This document shows, piece by piece, positions 27,201 to 35,237 of a stretch of DNA of 64,000 nucleotides; the stretch's first letter is position 1, and every line of letters starts with the position of its first letter. The notes beneath the pieces were generated by a model. That model was given only the letters and a program-made list of their open reading frames with translations. It was not told where the DNA came from and did not search any database. The stretch lies in assembly GCF_964355755.1 (NCBI RefSeq), contig NC_092675.1, positions 5,798,312 through 5,862,311 on the forward strand, in the 5' to 3' direction. The DNA is from Antedon mediterranea (Eukaryota; Echinodermata; Crinoidea; Comatulida; Antedonidae). A program made the position numbers and the translations under genes.

Positions 27201-27549
27201 AAGTGACATCTGTACCATAAGATAATATGTTTATGATATCATCAATTATTCCTTTAAATTCTGTTGTATCTTTCATAAATTCACAATTGACATTACCTGT
27301 ATCATCATTTCTGTCGTCTTTGACATTCTCAGTTGAACAGCATTCATCAAGTAGGTCCAAGATGTCATTAACAACTATTTTAAATTCTGCTGTCTTATCC
27401 ATAACTCCATTATTAACATTACCAGTTGTATTGACAAAAATATGCTTTTTACTTGTAACTTCTTTATTCACATTCTTACACAAATAAATTATCATTGTAA
27501 AGATAATCAACAAAAAGATACCAACTAATGTTATGAATTCCATATCCAT
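18277..27549 (-). CDS. Helentron-type Rep/helicase/endonuclease polyprotein with PHD, C76-like and OTU domains
   Basis: A 3,090-residue uninterrupted frame. Order: hydrophobic segment (6-24); PHD finger (about 120-172, C4HC3 spacing); C76/UL36-type cysteine-protease-like domain (about 540-720; Q555, C556, H686, D689); OTU domain (about 865-1000; D875-G-N-C878, H994); lysine/arginine-rich 18-residue repeats (about 1217-1370); Cys-rich region plus DUF6570 (about 1405-1555); Helitron Rep with HUH (H1908-V-H1910) and the tyrosine pair Y2095-x3-Y2099 followed by MSK; PIF1-like superfamily 1 helicase (Walker A 2448-2455 GGAGTGKS, then DEIS, GDFYQLPP, HKVQGMT, YVGLSRV); APE/EEP endonuclease (2870-3090; N2880, E2907, D3024, N3026, H3083). 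Rep nicks and rejoins single strands, and the helicase unwinds for rolling-circle transposition. A C-terminal endonuclease is typical of Helentrons. All Rep and helicase motifs are intact. In the endonuclease, the usual S-D-H reads S-Y-H. The start is the first in-frame ATG after the upstream splice-acceptor-like site. Confidence 0.93.
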   Translation of the reverse strand: MDMEFITLVGIFLLIIFTMIIYLCKNVNKEVTSKKHIFVNTTGNVNNGVMDKTAEFKIVVNDILDLLDECCSTENVKDDRNDDTGNVNCEFMKDTTEFKGIIDDIINILSYGTDVTSEFDDTCDFCNIEVKVDDNCITCDCCSQYFHVKCVRDVFEDKLCNSRVIWICSMCGNNNFVDNMFGEIGIPCHFNRYTILEPDESVTSDFPELTKNKEKRYNNAILKCQQTESEDLLGSDWIRVRSKKRTDNRKKRCKNRGNKKRRKRVINGISIEPGVKYIGKGVKDFYERQNNKKMEWNMNTTTYREYNKENGKTNILGNSQTIIDDSGRPMCDDLKNTKVTHGIQQQSGGGSKRLRNNKGRFVKTKRIDNKKAQGNVNLKNDCDTMKDIKNMGNNDNSETKTDEDFKMECTVENDNTATDDAKAQNNSKMNDRSRIIDSNGTDHKNQTCASCEFEENEVLIIDDGFKKAVTEKIRSHTKPKCDQHTIDVDIEVLTKSNFSEELIIDDVPKQKNTRKRQKTQSINELQVYNSNENITVAQGNFNQGNYRFGFASGKQCVANSLVAILYSTKRNGNEFYTKDLDTILTLGNELYRYIQKDSTMHEDLLMISELPKELDILDNTFVISPKESVFGIIDGNLEFMAEYGALSLNQALEQELHQHDAFFMNFNRSTFSIIKRVNGFLIFDPHARDRFGCVSEHGKSILLYSPSWQGVYDYCIRLARSMNCNLHETEFELTGVNIENKSMMLCSASVLDDNCEQRNLGNVDVDEPSTSYQYKCSTRLPDKNIDSNVKGKKHNKEGHVSSSNGWQSDSDIEIVNVQYAERPDENFKFIPTSEAQKKNMCNKLGIHCEHTDMNCGINRASQIGHPLQITNITGDGNCFYRAISYIISGTEDNHLFLRRAITNHLLETDDLFINTFSHEYRSVKEYVFKKRVMDNGTWASNTEISAMANLLNTDIYSFNDQLLTWQLFSAKKPGRIDDVTTDNGIYILYTMNVHFNVVESVNVSQNNVQETTGQVDMNVTSHNKLSNTEAIFLVKNSTTKKRKQTGKETCDTFEDKEPKHKKSKTDEKPCSESKVKILSGKRKQSYRIRKEIEKNRQKIKREREKKNNSEEIKETGNKYESDSVYREEKKRKVKEAQKIRYGDDDYKFQKRKENRERQHKKYRCEPEYNVKVRNKAKNNYNIDLDYRTTKKETMKNRYNNETMFRHKTRQNNKQRNKERYHNDPQFRKNLKQNLTQKYCSNSQFRENITQKLTEKYQSNFKFRQNCKEKFVEKYRTNLKFKQKWKDKLVEKYRSNLKFRTKCKDKLAEKYRSNLKFRQKCKDKLAEKYRSNLKFRQNCKHKLAEKYRGNSKFRQRCKQRFTEKYHGDEGFRKKIIKKNMKNREKIKTENTNFNIVLENFRETVSRGPEYVCCVCFKLLFKDQVMKCIKAKYKNKACINEKYLHLCNNECNKPCQFVESPRCRLWNCFTCHRKMLNGKVPAEANSNNLQLHDIPPELRCLNNLEQHLIGLNIPFMKLMNLPKGGQNGIHGPVVCVPSNTIETVKMLPRPQVDDQLISVKLKRKLSYKGYYKYKFVNTANVIQALRYLQDHNKCYFDIAINEEWHNYLSEENIENANTNVHENQTCVENIEEEEVEVEDQLCGATFDTSLQPVDMRQNLVDEYFNEIICCAPCENNSPIALLSNKSNEAKSFPVLFPTGQPTFHDTRDVKITLGRYFHNRLMHIDNRFAQNTEFIFYAQSLYELQQILSSISIALRKGSSKKDDFSKVTVSDLKNVTKIQEILKSDKGYKFLKQIRGTPPYWQATQKDIIAMVRQIGKPTFFLSFSSADFRWKEIMTTLLNQSGDQRNIEELEWADKCNLLKSNPVTVARMFDKRFHTFLKNVILSEAQPIGKVVDYFYRIEFQMRGSPHVHMLVWVENAPIFGTDKDNEVINFVDKYISCAVPCETVDRELNETVKSVQIHSKRHSKSCKKKGTNCRFNFPRQPSGNTFVMRPTIVDKDNDDNDDNKKATELLTSVKDAVTNEETYKNAIELFQSLGITQSAFEKANNCVATEEKIVIKRNPQDVWVNQYNPSLLRAWNANMDIQYITNVYACIIYVIGYMSKSEREMGLLLNHAASEVKEGNEDARQSLRKLGNVYMNNREVSAQESIYRVCSLRLKECSRKVEFIPVGPNPVRMSLPLSVIKNKEDDDVSAWLPNKIDKYKARPNSSEFNKMCLAKFCSEYRILSSSEMKGNKQKKNVFQLKKQLGFIQKRTRTSNAIVRYPRFPMDTAPEKYFLSILQLFLPFRKDEQLKPPNFETYEQFHEKGCVKLCGCQLQTVKSIVHGNREQYEKSADDVEEAQECLSKFGPQEDAWSLLCPESEKERLDNPKPNVEVDDEEDEFFIPDFGIQKNPTSKLESNSSNIPRPELNKMIRSLNEKQQHIFYKTRQWCLDKVNGNKPEAFYTFITGGAGTGKSHLVNCIYNEATRILGKIMENPDDLSILKLAPTGIAAYNIKGQTIHSALSIPINISLPYQPLGEEKISALRNKLGQLQIVIIDEISMVNQRLLWYIHGRLRQIKQVRNDSPFGYISVIAVGDFYQLPPVMGSSLYKDTLESSLWIDNFKQVQLDQIMRQKEDKQFALLLNKLRTKEKHDCLSDNDLLVLKSRETGEECEDAVHIYPRNKQVDEWNKKMLHKTCTDIVCIKAEDSVVNSKKQSKNCDKPRNSRQTSLLNYLWIAINARVMLIKNVDVKKGLTNGCMGHVDEIVKPDHNTEPVSIKVKFDNNDIGIQAIEMFKESMGKKYSRKQFPLKLAYACTVHKVQGMTMDKAVVCLKDTFTHGQAYVGLSRVTSITGLTIENFKPSLIYCDPNIKKCLNNMDSYVQCDKQGHDSASRFSIMLHNIQGLKQHFVDLQCNDLFMNSNIICLTETWLNKDDDFFDVRIEPYKLYHQARYDSYSNTNDLSSKIKHQAHGGVAVYAKNTSSSRLNICNNDIEAVSFLITSPISVAVSVIYRPPSYDINQFCQNLRKHLEELHKMSTKCIVMGDFNENLFKQSSRVNNLMAENEYKQHVTCSTTENNTLIDHVYSKGLDSVQAEVIPIYYSYHEAIQIKF
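23441..23900 (-). repeat. 54-bp coding tandem repeat (18-residue basic repeat) within the transposon gene
   Basis: About eight units of 54 bases encode EKYRSNLKFRQKCKDKLA-like 18-residue repeats, each with the K-Y-x-x-(N/D)-x-x-F pattern. Central units are almost identical in DNA, so recent expansion or homogenisation is likely. Outer units have drifted. The strong positive charge suggests nucleic-acid contact, which is an inference. Confidence 0.85.
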
Positions 27550-28335
27550 TATTCAAAATTTGTATAACAAGTTTCTTCAAATTAATAAACTTTTTTTACA
27601 AATTAAATTAAAATGTATTCTGCAATTCCAAAGAATATTACAATTAGGTTCTTTTTATCAATTCAAACTTCTAAAAAGAAATCCTTGCTACAACAAAATA
27701 AATTATTAAAAATTACAAAAACAATTCAACTTTATATTGTCTTTTGTTTCTATGACTTTTAACTTTTGTCCTAATTTCTTTTCTCTTTGTCAATATTTTT
27801 TATGGTCTGCTTTTTTTCAATAATTCGATTATACAATTTCACTGAATACAAAAATATAGCTTCTATTTAATATTGGCTTGATGAAATACTTAATATTAAT
27901 TTAAACTTCTCTGTAATACTTGGTTATGCTAAATAGTTTAAGATTGTAATTTTTATTCTTTTGACAATTCTACTTAATAACAGATTCAAATAAAAGTGAT
28001 CTTTAAATCTTCTTTAATTTATTCTTTTGTAATAAGCTTCTGTTTTATTCTTCGAACTTTCTGCAAAAAAGGTTTTGAAATAAACTTCGGTTTATCTTCA
28101 AGGTTTCAGTGAATGTTTGCAAAAATGGTCTTGAAATAAACTTCGGTTTATCTTCAAGGTTTTACAAGATGTTTTACAAAATGGTTACAGATAATTGTGC
28201 ATAATGGTTACAGATAATTGAACATAGATTTTCAAATTCGGTAACCCCTCGTAGATTCTCTCTTCGGAGAGAAGGATCTTTTTCTAAAGACCCAGATCTC
28301 TTCTGAGATCCAGTGGGTTTATACAAGACAGTCAC
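27550..28335 (-). promoter_or_regulatory. Probable 5' untranslated exon of the Helentron-like gene
   Basis: On the minus strand a long pyrimidine run followed by TTATTGTAG (AG at 28336-28337) forms a strong splice acceptor. Downstream to the ATG at 27549 there is no competing gene. The segment contains an inverted repeat (TCTCTTCGGAGAGA, around 28259-28272) and a duplicated 50-60-bp stretch (GAAATAAACTTCGGTTTATC at about 28,077 and 28,134). That the gene has an upstream intron is inferred. Confidence 0.45.
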
Positions 28336-29020
28336 CTACAATAAAAGAAAAAAAAAAGAGTTAGTTATTGATTTTAAGATACACTGTACTAAGAATTCCA
28401 GTCGAAGAATTATATATTGAATCAGTAAATAAATCAGTGTATTTACAAATAGCTAAATAATATTATACACATCCCCCTTGTGGAATGTAACATGATCTAT
28501 TGAGCCTAGCAAACCAAATTAGGACCAACTCACTACTAAATTCAGGATAGACCCATTTTATAAATTGTAAGTATATGCCTGGAGAAACTGACCACCACAT
28601 TTATGTTAAAAAGGATGATTGTCCTAAATTTTTAAGTCAATTGTGATAATATATTTATGACTTTGGTTTATACAATATAACTAAATCACTATAGAAGATA
28701 TTGTGACCTAAAAATATGTCAAAAATTCATTATATGGAATATGTCGGAAACAAATTCTTTCACCTTCACAATTTTTCAACTTCCTGCGAAATCAACTTGT
28801 ATTTGTTTTGCTTTTAATCAAATACTTGTATAAAATGATAATTCACATACATTTTTATATTGTAATATTAAATAAAGGCCTTTTTTTTTTTTTTTTTTAA
28901 TTTCATTTCAACACATACATACTAGGCCTTTATATTAAATAAAGTCCTAGTATAAACATATAATCTGAAAATAGGTTTAATTATTCAATGTTCTAATATA
29001 ATAGAATTTTATACACAAAA
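28336..29020. other. AT-rich non-coding stretch upstream of the transposon gene
   Basis: No recognisable gene. Contains a T-run (about 28,881-28,899) flanked by near-direct repeats of AGGCCTTTATATTAAATAAAG, in full or in part. If the splice interpretation of the neighbouring sites is right, this is intron sequence. Confidence 0.4.
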
Positions 29021-29137
29021 ATATTTGGTCACTCAGTATTGTAAATTTACAGACAACACATGTTTATCAATTAAGGGAGGGCATCAAGTAAGGAAAATAT
29101 GTTTTTTATGTTTTACAGATAATTTTCTAATACTCAC

Positions 29138-29177
29138 AGCTGTAACTGACACTGTATATTTTCTGTACAACTACAAT
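29138..29177 (-). other. Possible micro-exon, repeat copy 1
   Basis: On the minus strand the 40 bases starting ATTGTAGTTG are preceded by CCTTTTATTTTTTAG and followed by GTGAGTATTAG. Both flanks fit splice-site consensus. Splicing is not demonstrated. Confidence 0.35.
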
Positions 29178-29486
29178 CTAAAAAATAAAAGGAAAATCAT
29201 TAATAATGGCAATAAACAACATTAACACTTTTTCAAAATCAACATGCTTCTTAATCTAAAAATTAAGAATTTTCCTCAAAATGACTTTAGGTATGGGCCG
29301 GTTGATTGGGGTCTACATGTTTTCTCAATACTAATTTCATTTAATATCTTATTCACAAACAATAAAATTAGAATAGAATTAAGTAAATTTTTCATAATAG
29401 AAAATGCCTACAAAATAAAAGGCAACAGTTCACAAAGTAAGGAAAATATGTTTTCTCCGTTTAACAGATAATCTACTAATACTCAC

Positions 29487-29518
29487 AGCTGTAGCTGACA
29501 CTGTATATTTTCTACAAT
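29487..29518 (-). other. Possible micro-exon, repeat copy 2
   Basis: 32 bases starting ATTGTAGAAA between CCTTGTTTTTTTTTAG and GTGAGTATTAG on the minus strand. Compared with copy 1, an internal 8-base piece is missing while both splice-like borders are kept. Confidence 0.35.
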
Positions 29519-29821
29519 CTAAAAAAAAACAAGGAAAAACATTATTAACGACAATAAACAACATTAACACTTTTTCCAAATCAACAAGTTTCTTAATCAA
29601 TGTCTGAAAAATTAAGTAATTTCCTCAAAATGACTTTGGGTATGAGACAGCTGATTAGGGCCTACATGTTGTCTCAATGCTAATTTCATTTAATATTTTA
29701 TTCACAAACCATAAATCTGAATTATGTAAATGTTTCATAATAGAAAATGCCTACAAAATAACAGGCACAAAGTAAAGAAAATAAGTTTTATCCGTTTAAC
29801 AGATAATCTACTAATACTCAC

Positions 29822-29854
29822 AGCTGTAGCTGACACTGTATATGTTCTATCAAT
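29822..29854 (-). other. Possible micro-exon, repeat copy 3
   Basis: 33 bases starting ATTGATAGAA between CCTTGTTTTTTTTTAG and GTGAGTATTAG on the minus strand. Confidence 0.35.
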
Positions 29855-30168
29855 CTAAAAAAAAACAAGGAAAAACATTAATAATTGGTAATAAACAACA
29901 TTAACACTTTTTCCAAATCAACAAGCTTCTTAATCAATGACTGAAAAATGAAGAAATTTCCTCAAAATGACGTTGGGTATAAGACGGCTGGTTAGGGCCT
30001 ACATGTTGTCTCAATGCTAATTTCATTTAATATTTTATTCACAAAAAATAAAATCTGAATTATGTAAATGTTTCATAATAGAAAATGCCTACAAAATAAC
30101 AGGCAACAGTTCACAAAGTAAGGAAAATATGTTTTCCCTTTGTTAACAGATAATCTACTAATACTCAC

Positions 30169-30200
30169 ACAGCTGTAGCTGACACTATATTTTCTACAAT
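30169..30200 (-). other. Possible micro-exon, repeat copy 4
   Basis: The acceptor reads TTTTTTTTAAG and the donor side reads GTGTGAGTATT, with a two-base GT duplication. Weaker than the other copies at both borders. Confidence 0.3.
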
Positions 30201-30460
30201 CTTAAAAAAAACAAGGAAAAACATTAATAATGGTAATAAACAACATTAACACTTTTTCCAAATCAACATGCTTCTTAATCAATGACTGAGAAATGAAGAA
30301 ATTTCCTCAAAATGACTTTGGGTATGAAACGGCTGATTGGGGCCTACATGTTGTCTCAATGCTAATTTCATTTTATTTTATTCACCAACAATAAAATCTG
30401 AATTATGTAAATGTTTCATAATAGAAAATGCCTACAAAATAACAGGCAACAGTTCACTCC

Positions 30461-31544
30461 CTATCATGAAACCATTAATCATCTCTACAAACTATTTATT
30501 TTATATACACTACTTACGATATTCTAGAGATACTAAAGTAGAGACAATTGTGTATCTCTTCCAACAGCTACAAGACAAAAATATATTATTATTATTATAA
30601 ATATCAATACAAATTGTGATCACAGCCACAATATTTGTAACAATGACAGGTGCGAAAGGGAACTGCACTGGCCTACACTACTACTACTAGGACTACTGGA
30701 CTAGCGTAAGCCTATAGACAACATGCTATTGTAAGAAGCACGAATCATTGTTTCTTCTCTTTAAGAATTTATACAACTAAAAATTAAGCTAGAGTTAATA
30801 TATAAGCCATCCCATGTGCAAAAGGGAACTAGCGCCGTTTAGTCCTACTAAAAACAACAAGTGCTCTTGTACAGGCTAGGCCTAGGTACACTGTGTACCA
30901 GACATATTTGTGCGTATATTTACCGGGACCGTATTTAACATACACATACATGGCCATACACGATTGTCGTGCTGCTACGAAAGCCATCGGGCTGAAAAAC
31001 GTCACGACGTTTGCCATCTCTGAAACTACAGACATCCTTCTTCCGTACGGTGTATACAAACACAGCAGGCCTCTACTCTATATCTATAGTAGGCTAGGGT
31101 ATCGTTAGTAAGTAGCAATTACAAAACAACTACAAATCAAACAATCCACATAATTTCTTACCTATTTCTTATAGTATATCAATTCTAAACAAACTTGAGT
31201 TTGTTATTTATTTATTTAATCGTTGAAGTTCGACGATATAAAATGGTATTTGTAACAGTATTATCAGAGAACGACTCTTAAAAACCAACATGGAGTTTAC
31301 CAACGACATACCACAACACAACACGTTGTCGAATTTTCTCGAAATTCAGTTCACCTACAGTATGGCATGCAATCCTTGCCAAAATTACCAATATTCTTTA
31401 TATCAAACCAACAGTGTAAAACACCAATAACAGGTTGAAAATAAAAGCTAAACTATAAAATATGAGCCAATATAATATATACAAATATGTAACGAATAAC
31501 GAAAATTAGTTTTCACGTAAGACCTATGTATTATACGTGTATAT
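30461..31544. other. Spacer between the transposon region and the right array
   Basis: Less AT-rich than its surroundings around 30,640-31,100, with several AGGCCTA-type words. Short frames occur on both strands (up to about 76 codons) but show no recognisable domain. It could hold the promoter and first exon of the minus-strand transposon transcript, or flanking host DNA. Nothing in the sequence decides between these. Confidence 0.35.
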
Positions 31545-31602
31545 TAGACGTTGCGTTTTCGCGGATAACCTAACTCGTCCGCAGTGACGAGTTCAAATCT
31601 AG
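31545..31602 (+). mobile_element. 3'-terminal fragment of a Helitron-like element at the array boundary
   Basis: Starts TTAGACGTTGCGTTTTCGC and has the GCGGATAACC arm, the hairpin with loop CGCAGT and CTAG at 31599-31602. Identical in layout to 416-474. It marks the left edge of the second array, and upstream DNA is unrelated to the usual unit interior. Confidence 0.75.
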
Positions 31603-32822
31603 TTGGTTATCCGCACTTGGCGGATAACCCCTTGTTATTGTCAGGATCTTTTTTTTTTTCTTTTTTTTTTTCTATGTTCTTCTTTCTTTCCACGATTTTT
31701 GTTCGCAGCGTATCTCTAATTTTGGCCAACATATGATTGTATAACTTTGTCAAAAGATTGCTCTGTAGCTGTAGATGTGCAACAAACTTTTTTTTTTTAA
31801 TTTTGAGTCGCGCAGCGTAAGCTACGCGCGATTTTATGAATTTCGCGTATTTAACATAGACTAAAAAGCAAAAGTCATTTTGTAATGACACTTGGTGAAC
31901 ATTTAAGTCATATCAAGGGCAAACTTTCTATGGATTAAAAATGGCATGTTGGACATAAAGTTACGCGCGCACGCGCGTTTAAAATTTCAAGTTGCGAAAA
32001 ATTCATTTCTAATCAACTTTCTACGCGTTTCAGGTCATTTTGAGCTTTTCAAAAATTCCCACGCGTGCGCATATTTTTTAGGCGCGCGTGCGCACGTAGC
32101 GCAAAAACATCTTTTTTTTGCTTGATTTTTGTTTTTTCAGCCTTTTCTAGTACATTTACCAATTTTCAATGAATTTCGACTTAAAATCACGTCATACGAG
32201 CACGTAGAATTGAACAATTTGCGCGCGTTTTTGATGAAAAAGTTCAAAAATTTGTGAAAATTATGCCTTTTTTTAAAAAGTCATAGATTCTAAACTCAGA
32301 GGTGAAAATATTTAAAATTTCCGATTCTGGAAGTAGATGAGTTGTTTTTCTCGAATCATGCATTGATATGGCTAACCAGACATTGTGACGTCATCGTATG
32401 GCCACCCGAATATAAAATATAGGATTTTTTTCTCTTTCGTCATAGCTCGTCAATTTAATAGAGCGCATCTCTACTTATCCTTATTCCATTTCACTCAATT
32501 TTTTTATATTGTCTAGATCAATCAATTACCTTTCGCATGATCCACCATTTTAAAAATTGTGATGACGTCATCATGTTCAAATGCGTCAATAACTTTGGTC
32601 ACTTATTTTCACCTATTCTGCACTGTATGTAGTACGTATACAGTATATAGTGTTATACCGTATATACTTAGACGCGACGCAACATAGAGAGCGCACTAAC
32701 ATTTTTCAATGCATGCCATAATCGTTTTATTTTTTTGCGCGCACTATTCTAACGTATGACGTGCACGTGGCTTTTGCGCTGCGGATAACCTAACTCGTCC
32801 GTAGTGACGAGTTCAAATCTAG
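31603..32822 (+). mobile_element. Class A non-autonomous Helitron-like element
   Basis: Full-length with 5' hairpin, T-run and CTAG at 32819-32822. Very similar to 2911-4120, but with a 4-base insertion (ATGC repeated) near 32,710. Confidence 0.85.
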
Positions 32823-33976
32823 TATTTATTTGTTTCTTTCCACCCTTCTCTCCCATTTTTTGTTGGCAGCGTATCTCTAATTCTGGCCAATATAAAATTG
32901 TGTAACTTTGTCACAAGATTGACCTAAATCTGTAGATGTGCAAGAAACTATTTTTTTTTATTTTCGAGTCGCGCAGCCTAAGTTACGCGCGATTTTATGA
33001 ATTTCAATGATTGATCATAGAATAAAAACTAAAAGTAGTTTTGTATTTAAACTTGGTGAAAATTTAAGATATATCAAGCGCAAACTTTCTATTGATTAAA
33101 AATGGCATGTTTTACAGACAGCTACGCGCGCACGCGCGTTTAAAATTTCAAAATGCGTAAAATCAATTTCTAATCAACTTTCTACGCGTTTCATGTCATT
33201 TTGAGCATTTCAAAAATTCCCAGGCGTGCGCAATTTTTTTACGCGCGCGTGCGCAAGTAGCGCAAAAACATCATTTTTTTGCTTGATTTTTGTTTTTCCT
33301 GTCTTTCTTTAGTAAATTTACCTACTTTCAAACAATTTCGACTTAAAATCACGTCATACGAGCACGTAGAATTAAACAATTTACGCGCATTTTTGATGAA
33401 AATGTACAAAAATTTGTGAAAATTATGCCTTTTTTTAAACAGTCATAGATTCTAAACTCCGTGGTGAACATTTTTAAAATTTCAGATTCTGGAAGTAAAT
33501 GAGTTGTAGATATCAAATCATGTATCGATATGGCTAACCGGACATTATGACGTCCTCGTATGGCCACTCGAATATAAAATATAGGATTTTTGTCTCTTTC
33601 GCATAACTCATCACATTTAATAGAGCGCATCTCCACTTATCCGTATTCCATTTCCCCCCATTTTGTTATATTATCTAGGCCAATCAATTATCTTTCGCAT
33701 AATCTACCCTTTTTTAAATTGTGATGACGTCATCATGTCCAAAAGAGTCAATAACTTGGGTCCCTTATTTTCACCTATTCTGCTCTGTATGTAGTAAGTA
33801 TACAGTATATAGTGTATACCGTATATACTCAGACGTGACGCAAAATAGAGAGAGCGCTAGCATTTTATCAATGGCATAATCGTTTTTCTGCGCGCAATAT
33901 TCTAGCGTAATGACGTGCACGTGGCTTTTGCGCTGCGGATAACCTAACTCGTCCGTAGTGACGAGTTCAAGTCTAG
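32823..33976 (+). mobile_element. Class A element with alternative headless 5' start
   Basis: Starts TATTTATTTGTTTCTTTCCA immediately after CTAG, with no 5' hairpin, and ends with CTAG at 33973-33976. The same start is used at 36382, so the headless form is a recurring junction and not a one-off deletion. Confidence 0.8.
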
Positions 33977-34025
33977 TTGGTTATCCGCACTTGGCGGATA
34001 ACCTCTTGTTATTGTCAGGATCTTT
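33977..34025 (+). mobile_element. Left part of an interrupted class A element
   Basis: The 5' hairpin, TTGTTATTGTCAGGATC and the first T's. The rest of this element resumes at 35238 after a complete nested element. Together the two parts make about 1,193 bases, the normal unit length. Confidence 0.85.
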
Positions 34026-35237
34026 TTGGTTATCCGCACTTGGCGGATAACCCCTTGTTATTGTCACGATCTTTTTTTTTTTCTTTTTTTTTTTCTATGT
34101 TCTTCTTTCTTTCCACGATTTTTGTTCGCAGCCTATCTCTAATTCTGGCCAACATATGATTGTATAACTTTGTTAAAAGATTGCTCTGTTGCTGTAGATG
34201 TGCAAGAAACTTTTTTTTTTAAATTTCGAGTCGCGCAGCGTAAGTTACGCGCGATTTTATGAATTTTAATGATTGATCATAGATTAAAAACCAAAAGTTA
34301 TTTTCTATTGAAACTTGGTGAAAATTTAAGTTATATCATGCGCAAACTTTCTATGGATTAAAAATGGCATGTTTCAATAAAGTTACGCGCGCACGCGCGT
34401 TCAAAATTTCAAAATGCGCTAAATTCATTTCTAATCAACTTTCTACGCGTTTCATGTCATTTTGAGCATTTCAAAAATTCCTACGCGTGGGCAATATTTT
34501 TACGCGCGCGTGCGCACGCAGCGCAAAAACATATTTTTTTTGCTTGATTTTTGATTTTTCAGCCTTCTCTAGTAATTTTACCAACTTTCAAACAATTTCG
34601 ACTTAAAATCACGTCATACGAGCACGTAAAATTAAACAATTTGTGCGCGTTTTTGAAAAAAAATTTCAAAATTGTGTCAAAATTATACCTTTTTTGAACA
34701 TTCATAGATTTTAAACTACATGGTGAATTTTATTTTTTTTTACATATTCTGAAAGAAGATGAGTTGTAGATATAGAATCATGCATCGATTAAGCTAACCG
34801 GACATTTTGACGTCATGGTATGGCCACTCGAATATCAAACATAGGATTTTTGTCTCTTTCGTCATAGCTCATCATATTTAATAGAGCGCATCTCCACTTA
34901 TCCGTATTTCATTTCCCTCCATTTCTCTATATTGTCTAGGTCAATCAATTATCTTTCGCATGATTCACAATTTTAAAAATTGTTATTACGTCATCATGTG
35001 CAAAATCGTCAATAACTTTGGTCAATTATTTTCACCTATTCTGAACTGTATGTAGTACGTATACAGTATATAGCGTATACCGTATACACTTTGACGTGAC
35101 GCAAAATAGAAAGCGCACTAAGATTTTTTTCAATGGCATAATCGTTTTTCTGCGCGAAATATTTTAACGTATGACGTGCACGTGGCTTTTGCGCTGCGGA
35201 TAACCTAACTCGTCCGTAGTGACGAGTTCAAATCTAG
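34026..35237 (+). mobile_element. Class A element nested in the T-run of another
   Basis: Begins at the second TTGGTTATCCGC and ends with CTAG at 35234-35237. It is followed by TTTTTCTATGTTCTTC, exactly the sequence that should follow the interrupted T-run. This gives a direct view of insertion into a T-rich site. Confidence 0.85.

Larger units (their letters stand above)
29021..30460 (-). repeat. About 345-bp tandem repeat, four copies, upstream of the Helentron-like gene
   Basis: The landmark ACTCACAGCTGTAGCTGACA recurs at about 29,132, 29,481, 29,816 and 30,163 (spacing about 350, 335, 347). Each unit also contains AACATTAACACTTTTTC, CCTCAAAATGAC and GAAAATGCCTACAAAATAA. On the minus strand each unit has a polypyrimidine-AG acceptor-like site, a 32-40-base interval and a GTGAGT donor-like site. 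The rightmost unit is partial. Confidence 0.85.

Noticed and set aside
19761-27487. Many 60-125-codon frames on the plus strand and other frames opposite the transposase gene
   Set aside because: Shadows of the 3,090-codon minus-strand gene, which has all its domain motifs.
30829-31108. Overlapping 71-76-codon frames on opposite strands
   Set aside because: No domain, no signal peptide and no second copy for comparison. Listed only as part of a spacer.
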